NCBI GenBank assembly: GCA_018340375.1
Contig: JAFFJZ010000025.1
Span: 1,627,501-1,691,500 of the forward strand
Direction of reading: 5' to 3'
DNA from: Gonatopus flavifemur
Lineage: Eukaryota; Arthropoda; Insecta; Hymenoptera; Dryinidae
Length of the DNA: 64,000 bases
Both the position numbers and the translations under genes were made by a program. The notes beneath the pieces were generated by a model. That model ran no database searches. It saw only the letters and a list, made by a program, of their open reading frames with translations, and was not told where the DNA came from. This document shows positions 10,937 through 19,892 of the stretch, one piece after another (the first letter of the stretch is position 1; each line of letters opens with the position of its first letter).

Positions 10937-11968
10937 TTATCCAAAGTATGCTCCATCTGCAGCTACAACCTTTGCCCAACCTTCAGGTAATTCACGTATT
11001 TCTTGCTTGAAGGAATCCTAATCTTTTGAGCTGATCCAATTATCAAGGCAAATTTTGATATTTTCGTATGAAGTGAACCGTTCTCCTGTAAGATCTGACG
11101 GCATTGTCCAAAATGAGTGGTAATCCGACGGAGCTATGTCTGGCGAATGTGGTGGGTGAAATAGTGCTTCCCAGCCCTGTCCACCTAAATATTTTTTCAC
11201 GATTCGTGCGGTGTGCGGTTTGGCATTATCATGTTGCAGAATTAATTTACTGTGTCAATTCAGTCTTTCTGGTCGTTTTTTCTCCTATGGCTCGCTTTGA
11301 ATGCATTAGTTGTCGTCGGTGAAGTTCTCCATCAATAGTTCGAGGGTTCAAGCAACTCATAATATATAACATCTCTCTGATCCCACCAAATGCAGGACGT
11401 AACCTTGGCACAGTGAATATTTCTCTTTGACTGTAATGGGCCCGGTTGACCTGGCTTCACCCAAGATTTTTGGCGTTTCAGATTCTCATAGTATATCCAT
11501 TTTCCATCTCCTGTGACAATTCGATGCTAAGATCCTTTCCGTTGCTGTCTTTGAAATAGCATTTCACAAGTTGTTTTTCGACGTCGCATGTCTTCTTCAA
11601 TTCATGTGGAACCCAGTGATTGAGTTTTTGAACCATTCCCATTGCTATCAAACGCTTCGCAACAGTTGATCGTTCAACATTTAATGCTGCAGCCAGTTCT
11701 CCTTGAGTCTGGCAAGAATCCTTCGTCAATAATGTTTCCAAATCAGCATCTTCAAATTTTTTGGTGGTTTTCCATGTTCTTTGTCCTCGGAGCCAAAATC
11801 ATTATTTCGAAATCGTCGAAACCATTCTTCGCAAGATGTATTGAAAGGAGCATGCTCACCGTGAATCCCCACAAGCAAACAATACGTTTACGCTGCACTT
11901 TTCTTTGCAATAAAATGGTGTAACAGCACTTCCCGCAAATGATGTTCACTTGGAAAGAAAACCGACAT
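10937..11968 (-). pseudogene. mariner transposase, frameshifted
   Basis: It starts at MSVFFPSEHHLREVLL (11968) and ends at RELPEGWAKVVAADGAYFG, 344 codons including the stop, close to the 345-residue mariner norm. Order: N-terminal helix-turn-helix, a second one in LLTKDSCQTQGELAAALNV, WVPHEL linker (VPHELK), then GDGKW (first Asp; the family has GDEKW), HDNAKPH (second Asp) and SPDIAPSDYH (third Asp). Frame changes occur between the 11478-11741 segment and its neighbours. It cut and pasted at TA sites; this copy is inactive. Confidence 0.9.
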
Positions 11969-12081
11969 GTTCAAGGAGGTAGAAACTTGTTGCTCACAAC
12001 CCAAACCAAATGTCGCGTAGTGCGTTTGACAGCTGACAAAAAGTACTATCGAATATAAATGTTGCCATCCATCAGTACCCG

Positions 12082-12216
12082 CAGTGGCGGGGTGAGAGCT
12101 TGTCTGTCTTTCTTCAACTGACACGAAACAAAGGATGGGAGGCGGGGAAATCCCGCCTCCTATCCTTGTTTTCACGCGAATTGAAAGAGGATAGAAATGT
12201 TCTCACCACGCTACTG
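12082..12216. mobile_element. hAT-type MITE inside mariner
   Basis: The ends are CAGTGGCGGGGTGAGA and the complement of tctcaccacgctactg. The 8-bp flanks are agtacccg (12074-12081) and agtacacg (12217-12224), one mismatch, as expected for hAT. A second internal hairpin is formed by ggaggcgggg and the cccgcctcc that follows. It lies upstream of the transposase start. Confidence 0.85.
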
Positions 12217-12361
12217 AGTACACGTAAGCAATATTAACAACGACGTGTGTTATGAAAGGTCGGAGTCATATTTACACACCCAATACCTGACACTGAATTC
12301 ATAACAGGATCTAAAATTCCCAGGAGAGATTCTCTGAGACTTCATCTATATTTGTACAGAG

Positions 12362-12397
12362 CACAGTGGGTTGGGAGGCATGCAAAAGCGGACAAAA
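12362..12397 (+). repeat. Transib left terminal inverted repeat, RSS-like
   Basis: Heptamer CACAGTG, then exactly 23 bp, then ACAAAATTC. The heptamer equals the V(D)J recombination signal heptamer, and the spacer length and A-rich block copy a 23-RSS. Confidence 0.9.
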
Positions 12398-12933
12398 TTC
12401 GGAATTTCATCCAATTTTGATGAAACTTCATATTCCGGGTTTTTGAAGGTTGCTGATAACGAATCTGATGTTAAAAGATGAAAAATCAATGATCTGATGT
12501 TACAACACAAAATTCAAAATTTTTGACCCACTGTGATGATTATCCAGGTTGTAGCCAACTTTCGGGCTGGGGGGAGATCAAGTGAGCTAGGTGAGGATAA
12601 ATGAAACAAGAATAAAATATGATTCTAAAAAATAATTCATAAAAAATTGAGTTTTTTTTCATTATTTTATTTTTGTTCAGTTAGTTCAGTTTAGAAAAAA
12701 AGTTATTTTATTAACATTTCATTTGTGTTGATACACATTTATCTCCATCAATATTGAGCTATCCTCGCACCTGTAACAGCTGTACTTTCAATACGCCACA
12801 TCCGAAAAAATGTCCTGCGGACCATAGCCTCCATGTTCCAACATGAGGGAGTTATGGTTAGATTTCTGCATGCAAGTGATGAATGATTTGGGGTGTTGTT
12901 GTAATGTGTCCCCTTACGTCTCACGTTTTTGAA

Positions 12934-15126
12934 TCACTCTTCCTCGTCGTATTGATCTTCATCATCGTCATCTGAAGGAACAATCTCGTCTAATGAGCAC
13001 AAAATTTCAGGAAGACCAGCGTTGTCAACTACTCCTCCGTGCTCATCCTCTCCACCAGATGTTTCACTTTCACAGTATTTTACTTCTGGTGAACATAGCA
13101 GATCTCGTACTTCCGTCGGAATTGATAATTGTTCTTTCTGTTTCAGTCTCTTTTCAAGACTTATACTCGATATTTTCACATCTGATGTATCCATTGCTCT
13201 GTAAACAACATCTCCGATATTGACTTCACGGTTGTTCTTCCTGGCATGATGCAATCTGAAGTTCTTATAATCTTTGTTTCGAGCTTCAGATGCTTCTTCA
13301 CCTAAAACTCCAACAGGCAGTATACTTGTACTGATGATATCTGCTCCGTGCACAAGGAGCTTATGCAAAGTTGCTGGCATAGGATACCAGGAATAGATAC
13401 TAATGTATCTTCCAGCAGCACAGTTACAAAGTCTACCGAATTTCATAGGATCAATTGGAAGATGGATTGAGATTGCGATTGGAATTGTTTTCAGCAGTTT
13501 CATCAACTCGCAATCAATTCCGAGGCATTCTGTGAGAATTTCCGGCTCCTCAAAGGCTCTGCGAGCTGTATTGCCATCATTAGAGTTACCGGAGCCTCCT
13601 GACACAGGCTCATCTACGATCAGGCCTAGGTTGGTTCTTAGAATGGCCTGCATTTTTTTCTTTTTTTCGGCAAATACCATTTTCTGGTCAACAGTTCTCA
13701 TTTGCCACACTTTCAGCTCTTGTCTGTATGATATTTTCAATAAACATCCGAAAACCCTGATCCATGCATGTGATGGACTGATTCCGTACATAAGGGATTT
13801 TGGATCTGGTGAGAAGGTATCTGTCGATTTTTCTGAAAGATCGTTGAATACTTTAGGTGTCGCATGACGAATAGGGCAAATTCGCATAGATTTTGTACCA
13901 GTAATAATATTGAGCACCTTTTCGTCTATGAGAGTTAAAAATAACGAGAAATGTATGGACACGCTCCGAATATCGTCAACAGTTAGTCGATAACTTTGTA
14001 ACTCATCCATTTGCTTTTCTACATGATCTTTTTGCCTTAAAATAACTTCCGGTGATTCAGGAATATACTCCAACGTTAGTGGTCGACAGAAACGAATCGA
14101 TTGAGGTGATCTATTATTCCATAAAACAGCACCATCTTTGCTCAATAATCGTTGAGGAATTATTGTGGTGGCGAACAAGTTTTCATCAGTAAGTTTTGTA
14201 AGATTTTCATCTGGCAATGACTGATAGCGCTGTTTATAACCTGAATGGCTACTACTGCCATCGAATCCCCATGAACAAATCAAAACTGCTTCCATTTCAG
14301 TAGACTCTTCGATCAACATGTGATGAAATATGACTTCTTTCTGCAGTTCAACGATTCTACTCGTTGTGTGATTTAATAGAGCTTGAAGAGAAACTTCAAC
14401 TACGTTTTCACTGATCGAAATATGTTCTTTAGGGGGTCTACACTGAGATTTTATCTCTCTAACTTCATTGTAAATCGGCCAGATATCTGCACCACTCGAT
14501 TTTGTCTCTGAGCGCATATTAGTATACACTGTTTCAGTCAAGGAATTGTCCAACAAAAATGCTGAAGCTTCTCCAGGAGACTTCTTCTTAATTGATGTTC
14601 TCATAAGTTTCCGAATTTTTTCTGGCTCTTTTATATTCTCCAAAATATGTGTGATAACCGAATATGAATCTCTGTTTCCTGTACGACTTGCTGCTTGACG
14701 ACATGCCATTAATAAGGATTGTGGATCGTGTTTTTGATTTGGGTTGATTTCTAAGATTTCCCAACGTTTAGCTCGAGCACATTTGTCTTCGAATTTGAGT
14801 TTTGGACGACCAGAGCAGGATTTGGATTGCGTGTCGTTCTTTAGGTGATTAATTACGGATAATTTCGGGATATTGGAATCTGAATTTAACCAACTTGCAT
14901 TTTTCAGTTCAAATCTATCTTTCCATCTTTTTGCAGCTCGCCACTTGTCCTTATACTTGCCCTCAAGAGAAATAATTGCACCTTTCAGTCTAACTTTCGA
15001 TTGATCATCTATAGTACGACTGTCGATATCCAGTTTTTTGAAGATATAACCCATCACTGAATCCCATTCTTTGAATTTTCGAATTTGCTGCAAAATCTCT
15101 CTCTTAGTGAATTCTGTCATCTTCAA
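12934..15126 (-). CDS. Transib transposase (RAG1-core-like), apparently intact
   Basis: 730 codons without interruption. Transib transposases are the relatives of the RAG1 catalytic core; they cut by a hairpin route and join with 5-bp target duplication. Motifs seen: SWGFDGSSSHSGYKQ with Asp289, CRPLTLEYI at 347-355, LTLIDEKV with Asp401, GNSNDGNTARR at 513-523, WYPMPATLHKLLVHG at 580-594, and LGEEASEARNK with Glu614 (or Glu611) as the third acidic residue. Compared with RAG1, H588 and H593 have the spacing of its zinc-binding His pair, and C417 fits the first Cys, but the second Cys is Arg420 (followed by His421). The N-terminus is basic and Cys-poor; the C-terminus ends in an acidic tail rich in Asp and Glu. 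A polyadenylation-like signal lies at 12666-12671 on this strand. Residue equivalences are my alignment by eye. Confidence 0.9.
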   Translation of the reverse strand: MKMTEFTKREILQQIRKFKEWDSVMGYIFKKLDIDSRTIDDQSKVRLKGAIISLEGKYKDKWRAAKRWKDRFELKNASWLNSDSNIPKLSVINHLKNDTQSKSCSGRPKLKFEDKCARAKRWEILEINPNQKHDPQSLLMACRQAASRTGNRDSYSVITHILENIKEPEKIRKLMRTSIKKKSPGEASAFLLDNSLTETVYTNMRSETKSSGADIWPIYNEVREIKSQCRPPKEHISISENVVEVSLQALLNHTTSRIVELQKEVIFHHMLIEESTEMEAVLICSWGFDGSSSHSGYKQRYQSLPDENLTKLTDENLFATTIIPQRLLSKDGAVLWNNRSPQSIRFCRPLTLEYIPESPEVILRQKDHVEKQMDELQSYRLTVDDIRSVSIHFSLFLTLIDEKVLNIITGTKSMRICPIRHATPKVFNDLSEKSTDTFSPDPKSLMYGISPSHAWIRVFGCLLKISYRQELKVWQMRTVDQKMVFAEKKKKMQAILRTNLGLIVDEPVSGGSGNSNDGNTARRAFEEPEILTECLGIDCELMKLLKTIPIAISIHLPIDPMKFGRLCNCAAGRYISIYSWYPMPATLHKLLVHGADIISTSILPVGVLGEEASEARNKDYKNFRLHHARKNNREVNIGDVVYRAMDTSDVKISSISLEKRLKQKEQLSIPTEVRDLLCSPEVKYCESETSGGEDEHGGVVDNAGLPEILCSLDEIVPSDDDDEDQYDEEE

Positions 15127-15644
15127 TGGCAGTAAAATTGAGTGTAATTTTTGAGAGATCGATTTTTTCTGTGTGAATCACCCATAAATTTTGTAGATAT
15201 TATTGAAAAATAAACATATCTCAAAATCTCGATTTTAACACTGCACAACTTCTGCCGGGAAGCCACAGACTTATGAAAAACTCATCAGTGAAACTGTATT
15301 ACCGTGGAAATTATCTTCATCCAGAACTCAAATAGATCGGTTAAATTTATAACTATTCTTTTTTCCCAAGTGAAACCGGGAATACGTTTGCTCTTTTTGT
15401 ATAAGCGACTAAACGAATGTTTCGTTCACTCTTCGAAGAAAAGAGCATAGTGAAGTACATTGCGAAACAAATACACATCAAATATCGATCACTATCGATC
15501 ACTACAGTCAATTGTTCTTCACAAATAATTTGTTTTAGATATATTGTCTTCAAAAGTGCCAAAAGAGCAATCATCTTCGATGTTCATGAGTAATAGGTTC
15601 CTGAAGTATAGTAGATGAATATTGAATCACCCTACATATTTATA

Positions 15645-16035
15645 CAGGGTGGGGCATTTAAAGTGTCGCGGGCGTTTTTTCCAAAAATAAAGTGAGATAC
15701 GAGAAAATTTTTCAGAAAAAAGTTGTAGGGTACCGAGGGGGACATCCGATGGTGGCCTTGGCTTTGACCTCAAATCTCATCTTCAAGGGCATTCTGAGAT
15801 CAACTCTTGTTTTTTAAATAGCATCTCATATTTTTTACTGCAGATTTGGATTCTAGGTCAAGAACCAAGAAACTTTTGTCTGAACCATTTTCCTGAAATC
15901 CGCAAAAATGGCGCTCTAATCGATATTGTTCCATTTTGAATCTGACATTCGAATAACTCGAAAACGAAGGGTCTTGCAAAAGAATGTTCCGTACAAAAGT
16001 TGTCAATACACAACACATTTCAATCGTCTACATTA
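15645..16035 (+). repeat. Left long TIR of the DD41D element
   Basis: Reverse-complement match to 17235-17675, with small indels. Shared blocks include gtgtcgcgggcgttttttcc, the region around caaatctcatcttcaagggc, and ttcaatcgtctac at the inner end. Short open frames in both arms are products of this duplication. Confidence 0.88.
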
Positions 16036-16155
16036 CCACCATTCAGAGCTCACGCGATGTAAACAAACGACGGGGTTCAGTGAAAATTCACGATTTTGAA
16101 AGTCATTTTGTCAGTTACATTTGATTATTACTTGGTTTATGACAAATTGAAAATC

Positions 16156-17220
16156 ATGGATATCCGATACACGGTTTCTGAAAAGATCGATATGATCTAC
16201 ATTTACGGTGAAGTGCATAAGAACCCCAGACAAGCATATGACTTGTATGCAGATCGATTTCCTGAAAGAACAACGCCATCCATCAGGTATTTTCAACGCA
16301 TTACAAAATTATTCTCAGAAACGGGAAGTGTTACAAGGGAAAAACGACATCGAATGAGAACTGTTAGCGGAGAAAATGCGGAAGTTAATGTACTAGCTGC
16401 AGTAGCCAATAATCCACACGTGAGCTCTCGTGAAATTGAACTCCATTCGGGAATTTCTCGGAGAAGTGTTCTTCGAATACTGAAACGTCACAAATTCCAT
16501 CCGTATCACATTTGTTTGCATCAAGACCTTCACGGTGATGATTTCGAAAATCGTGTACAGTTTTGTCGATGGGGTCTAGCGCAAATGCACAATAACAACT
16601 TCATCAACATATTATTTTCTGATGAGTCGACGTTCACCAATCATGGTCAAGTAAATCGACATAATATGCATTACTGGGCGACAGAAAATCCAAGATGGTT
16701 ACGTCAAGTAGAGCATCAAAGACAATGGGCTGTGAATGTTTGGTGTGGTATTTTTCGATCTCGAGTAATTGGACCGTACTTCATTGCAGATACGCTAAAT
16801 GGAGAGAAGTACAGACATTTCTTAGATCAAGTACTTCCAACATTACTTGAAGACATACCTATTCAGGAACGATTGAATATGTGGTATCAACACGATGGTT
16901 GTCCATCCCATTATGCAGTCACAGCTCGAGAAATATTGGACAGAGATTATCCTGGACGATGGATAGGACGTCGTGGACCAGTTCATTGGCCTGCCCGTTC
17001 TCCGGATCTAACTTCTCCAGATTTTCTTTTATGGGGATACATAAAAGATACAGTTTATCAACAAGCACCGACTACACCTGAGAATATGCGTCAACGAATC
17101 ATCAATGCATGCGCGAGCATCAATGAAGATATTTTAGCACGAGTTCAGCAATCTTTTGTAAAACGTTTTGAAATGTGTATTGAAGTCGAAGGCCATCATT
17201 TTGAGCATCTACTGCATTAA
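16156..17220 (+). CDS. Transposase, IS630-Tc1-mariner superfamily, DD41D type
   Basis: 354 codons from the ATG at 16156 (MDIRYTVSEKIDMIY). The frame is open to an earlier ATG at 16096, but 20 extra hydrophobic residues before the helix-turn-helix make 16156 more likely. The N-terminal half has a DUF4817-like helix-turn-helix (EKIDMIYIYGEVHKN) and a second one (VSSREIELHSGISRRSVLRI). The catalytic domain has LFSDEST, HDGCPSHY and ARSPDLTSPDFLLWG, the three Asp at residues 176, 267 and 309 counted from 16096. There are 41 residues between the second and third Asp, which gives DD41D (the spacing called Visitor in the literature) rather than mariner DD34D or maT DD37D. No stops or frameshifts, so it may be functional. 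Confidence 0.92.
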   Translation: MDIRYTVSEKIDMIYIYGEVHKNPRQAYDLYADRFPERTTPSIRYFQRITKLFSETGSVTREKRHRMRTVSGENAEVNVLAAVANNPHVSSREIELHSGISRRSVLRILKRHKFHPYHICLHQDLHGDDFENRVQFCRWGLAQMHNNNFINILFSDESTFTNHGQVNRHNMHYWATENPRWLRQVEHQRQWAVNVWCGIFRSRVIGPYFIADTLNGEKYRHFLDQVLPTLLEDIPIQERLNMWYQHDGCPSHYAVTAREILDRDYPGRWIGRRGPVHWPARSPDLTSPDFLLWGYIKDTVYQQAPTTPENMRQRIINACASINEDILARVQQSFVKRFEMCIEVEGHHFEHLLH

Positions 17221-17234
17221 AATTATCCAAGTGA

Positions 17235-17675
17235 TGTAGACGATTGAAATGTGTTGTGTTTTGTCTGTTATACCCCATCACCTCCGTTTCAGTTCAAGGG
17301 GTCCCCCTTGGAATCAGACAACTTTTGTCCGAAACATTCTCCTCCAAGACCCTTCGTTTTCGAGTTATTCTAATGTCAGATTCAGTATGGAACAATATCG
17401 ATTAGAGCGCCATCTTTGCGGATTTCAGGAAAATGGTTCAGACAAAAGTTTCTTGGTTTTTGACCTAGAATCCAAATCTGCAGTAAAAAATATGAGATGC
17501 TATTTAAAAAACAAGAGTTGACCTCAGATGCCCTTGAAGATGAGATTTGAGGTCAAAGCCAAGGCCACCATCGGATGTCCCCCTCGATACCCTACAATTT
17601 TTGTCCGAAAAATTTTCTCGTATCTCATTTTATTTTTGGAAAAAACGCCCGCGACACTTTAAATGCCCCACCCTG
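17235..17675 (-). repeat. Right long TIR of the DD41D element
   Basis: Reverse complement of 15645-16035 with an extra block around 17270-17330 (atcacctccgtttcagttca). It ends at gccccaccctg followed by TA. Confidence 0.88.
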
Positions 17676-18028
17676 TATATGTGTGGACATACGAATAATG
17701 AAAAAATGGATTTTTCACAAAATCCAAATATTGATAGGTTTTTTACGGTAATTCAGTGGAATAATAAGTTGGTCATAGTTTTTCGAATTCATAAACTTCT
17801 CGAGTTCAACAGATTTTTTCAGAGAATCTGCCTCCAGATTTGAATTTGGCAACCCCGAAAACCCCCGGACATGTTTTGAATAGATTAGGATGACTTGAGG
17901 ATTTTCCTCCGCCACATTGGATCCACCATTTTGAATTCTGAAAATTTAATTCTAGATTTGGATTCAGCACTCCCCCTTCAGCACTCCGTATGACTACGAT
18001 TTTTGAATAACTCAATTGAGAAGTCGAC

Positions 18029-18064
18029 TTTTGTCCGCTTCTGCATGCCTCTCAGCCCACTGTG
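18029..18064 (-). repeat. Transib right terminal inverted repeat, RSS-like
   Basis: Read inward from 18064: CACAGTG, 23 bp, ACAAAAGTC. Same layout as the left end, with three mismatches in 36 bp. Confidence 0.9.
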
Positions 18065-18069
18065 CACAG

Positions 18070-19150
18070 CCCGAATTTTGGATTCCGGAAGAGAAAATTC
18101 GAAAAAAAATTTCGCAAGACTTCGGGCTCTGTACAGACGTATATGAAGTCCCGAAGAATCTCCTCTGAAAATTTCAGATTTTTTCATAAATCCAGGTTCA
18201 AGTAATTTCGTAACAACCGTGCTCAAATTCCCTTGAGAGGATACCAATGTTACCATTGGAGCATGTTGATTAGAAACAGACAAACCTATACGATTGGAAG
18301 AGAGGTCCGAAGCAAATGCTGATACCCGCTTAAGGGGATACCAGCTTTCGCTTCGGATCTATTTTTCTATCGTTGAGGCTTGTCCTCTTCTAATTAGCGA
18401 GCTTGCATGATAACGCTGGTATTCTTCCAAGACAGATGTTTCCTGCAGTTGTACTTTCGTGAATTTCTCACGACAGATCCGCAAACGGGTGAGGAACAAG
18501 ACTTTGAAGAATGTGTCGGAGGAAAACTCTGCCAATTGATAGGCACAAAGCTTCCTTGTTTCATATATACGTCATCTGAATGGGTTTTAGTGATTCGGTT
18601 TCAAAGATCAAAAAAACTGTGGTGAAAATTTCATAACGATCGGATGATAGAACGGGAGATATCCGCATGACAACGGTATTTACGAGATCCTCAAATTTTC
18701 TTTCGAAGCTTAGGGCTTACCATTTCTTACCTCGACTCCCATTCTGGTTGTAAAATAGTGCGGATCGGGGAACAATTTCTCGCATTGGATTCGATGAGTC
18801 GAACCCCGGACTGATTCATTGAGATTCCTTCAGGTATTTGTCGATGTTTCAAGTCAGTCATCGAAAAGAAAAGGGGGGAGAGCATGACCGCTCGCAATCA
18901 AATTTATTCGGACTCATGACCACTGATTCTATCCGATTGCATGGGTTTTCGATATCGCTGTGAGGACCCATGTGAACTTAGCCGGCGACTTTGAAGAAAA
19001 ATTTTTTTTTTCATGCCGAAATGTAGTCCATCGTTTGTACCCCAATGTACCGTAACGATTTTTGTTTGTACCCTAAAGAAAAAGAAGTTATAGGGGGTTG
19101 GAAAAAAAGTTTGCCGGCAACTTTTTCCGATTTCAATGATCTTGGGCTCA
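18070..19150. other. No gene or repeat recognised
   Basis: About 1.1 kb between the Transib and the degenerate tandem. Only short chance frames. A weak resemblance to satellite wording (catcgtttgtacccc near 19030) suggests very old flanking repeats, but this is not convincing. Confidence 0.5.
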
Positions 19151-19169
19151 TTGGGAAGAGGATGACGCG

Positions 19170-19800
19170 TAGATGTTTGTACCGATAAGGATTTTTGATT
19201 TTACCCCCAGGGAAAAAAGTGAGGGGCGATATTTCCGTTTTGAAGAGAGATGGAATAATTTTGACTGCGGAATCCGATTCCGGGGCGGGTGCCATTCAAG
19301 AATCATAGGTCATATGCCCATTTTATCACGAAAGGGGAGAATTAGGGGGGGTAACTTGATTTCAAAGCATAACAAAGGCATCCCGAGAGCGCAATCTGAC
19401 TTCGGAGGAGGCGCCATTCAACAATCACAATCCATGTACCCACGTTCCATCCATGGGGAGGGGAATTGGGTGGGGAGGTGGGGTGATTTATTCCGGAGCT
19501 TGACGGGAGTACCCTCACGCAAAACCTGATTTCAAGGAGAGCGCCATACGACGATTACGGGTCATGTGGCCAGTAGATCACGGAGGATGGGAATGGAGGA
19601 GTGGCAGATTGTCTTACGAACAGTTTGCAGTTCGAAGAGAGAGGAGATCGCTTCGATTGGGAATGCGATAGGAGTTTTCCGACCACGGGAACTGATTACG
19701 GAGAGGTCATCATTCGAATCACATAAGATTTTCCGATTCCAACGCAGTCGGTTCAATAGGGTGAATGAACATATCTCCGGGAATGAGAGGTGATGTGTGA
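19170..19800. repeat. Degenerate tandem repeat, unit about 125-160 bp
   Basis: A recurring phrase of the type g(c/t)gccattcaa-aatca followed by a G-rich block appears near 19290, 19412, 19541 and, weaker, 19706. It is locally G-rich, unlike its surroundings. It precedes the 163-bp satellite and may be its decayed border or a separate old array. Confidence 0.45.
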
Positions 19801-19892
19801 GGAGGATGACGGAACGCTGGAATATTGATGGACAAAGTTTTGCTCACACTGTCTCGAACGCGGATGCCGGAAGAAAGTGTGATTGCTGTAGA

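Larger units (their letters stand above)
10860..12283 (-). mobile_element. mariner (DD34D) element, defective
   Basis: Terminal inverted repeats are TTGGGTTTGTGAATATGACT at the left and the complement of agtcatatttacacacccaa at the right, both flanked by TA. The length is 1424 bp; after removing the 135-bp hAT MITE and its 8-bp duplication it is 1281 bp, the usual mariner size. It encodes a broken transposase on the minus strand. Confidence 0.9.
15645..17675 (+). mobile_element. Tc1/mariner-type element with DD41D spacing and long TIRs
   Basis: 2031 bp flanked by TA (15643-15644 and 17676-17677). The ends read CAGGGTGGGGCATTTAAAGT and its complement, and inverted similarity continues inward for about 390 bp on the left and 440 bp on the right, up to the tgtagacgattgaaatgtgt region beside the gene. 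One intact transposase lies between. It was inserted in the 5' non-coding part of the Transib. Confidence 0.92.
12362..18064 (-). mobile_element. Transib DNA transposon, nearly complete, carrying a nested element
   Basis: The ends are inverted repeats starting CACAGTGGG, with 33 of the first 36 bases identical. The flanks are cagag (12357-12361) and cacag (18065-18069), a 5-bp duplication with one mismatch, as known for Transib. It encodes a 730-codon transposase. A 2031-bp Tc1/mariner-type element sits upstream of that frame at 15645-17675; without it and its TA duplication the Transib is about 3.67 kb. Confidence 0.9.

Noticed and set aside
13403..13867. A 154-codon frame on the plus strand
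   Set aside because: It is antisense to the Transib transposase and has no motif of its own.
15800..17521. Frames of 72 and 90 codons sharing a sequence on opposite strands
   Set aside because: They lie in the long TIRs of the DD41D element.
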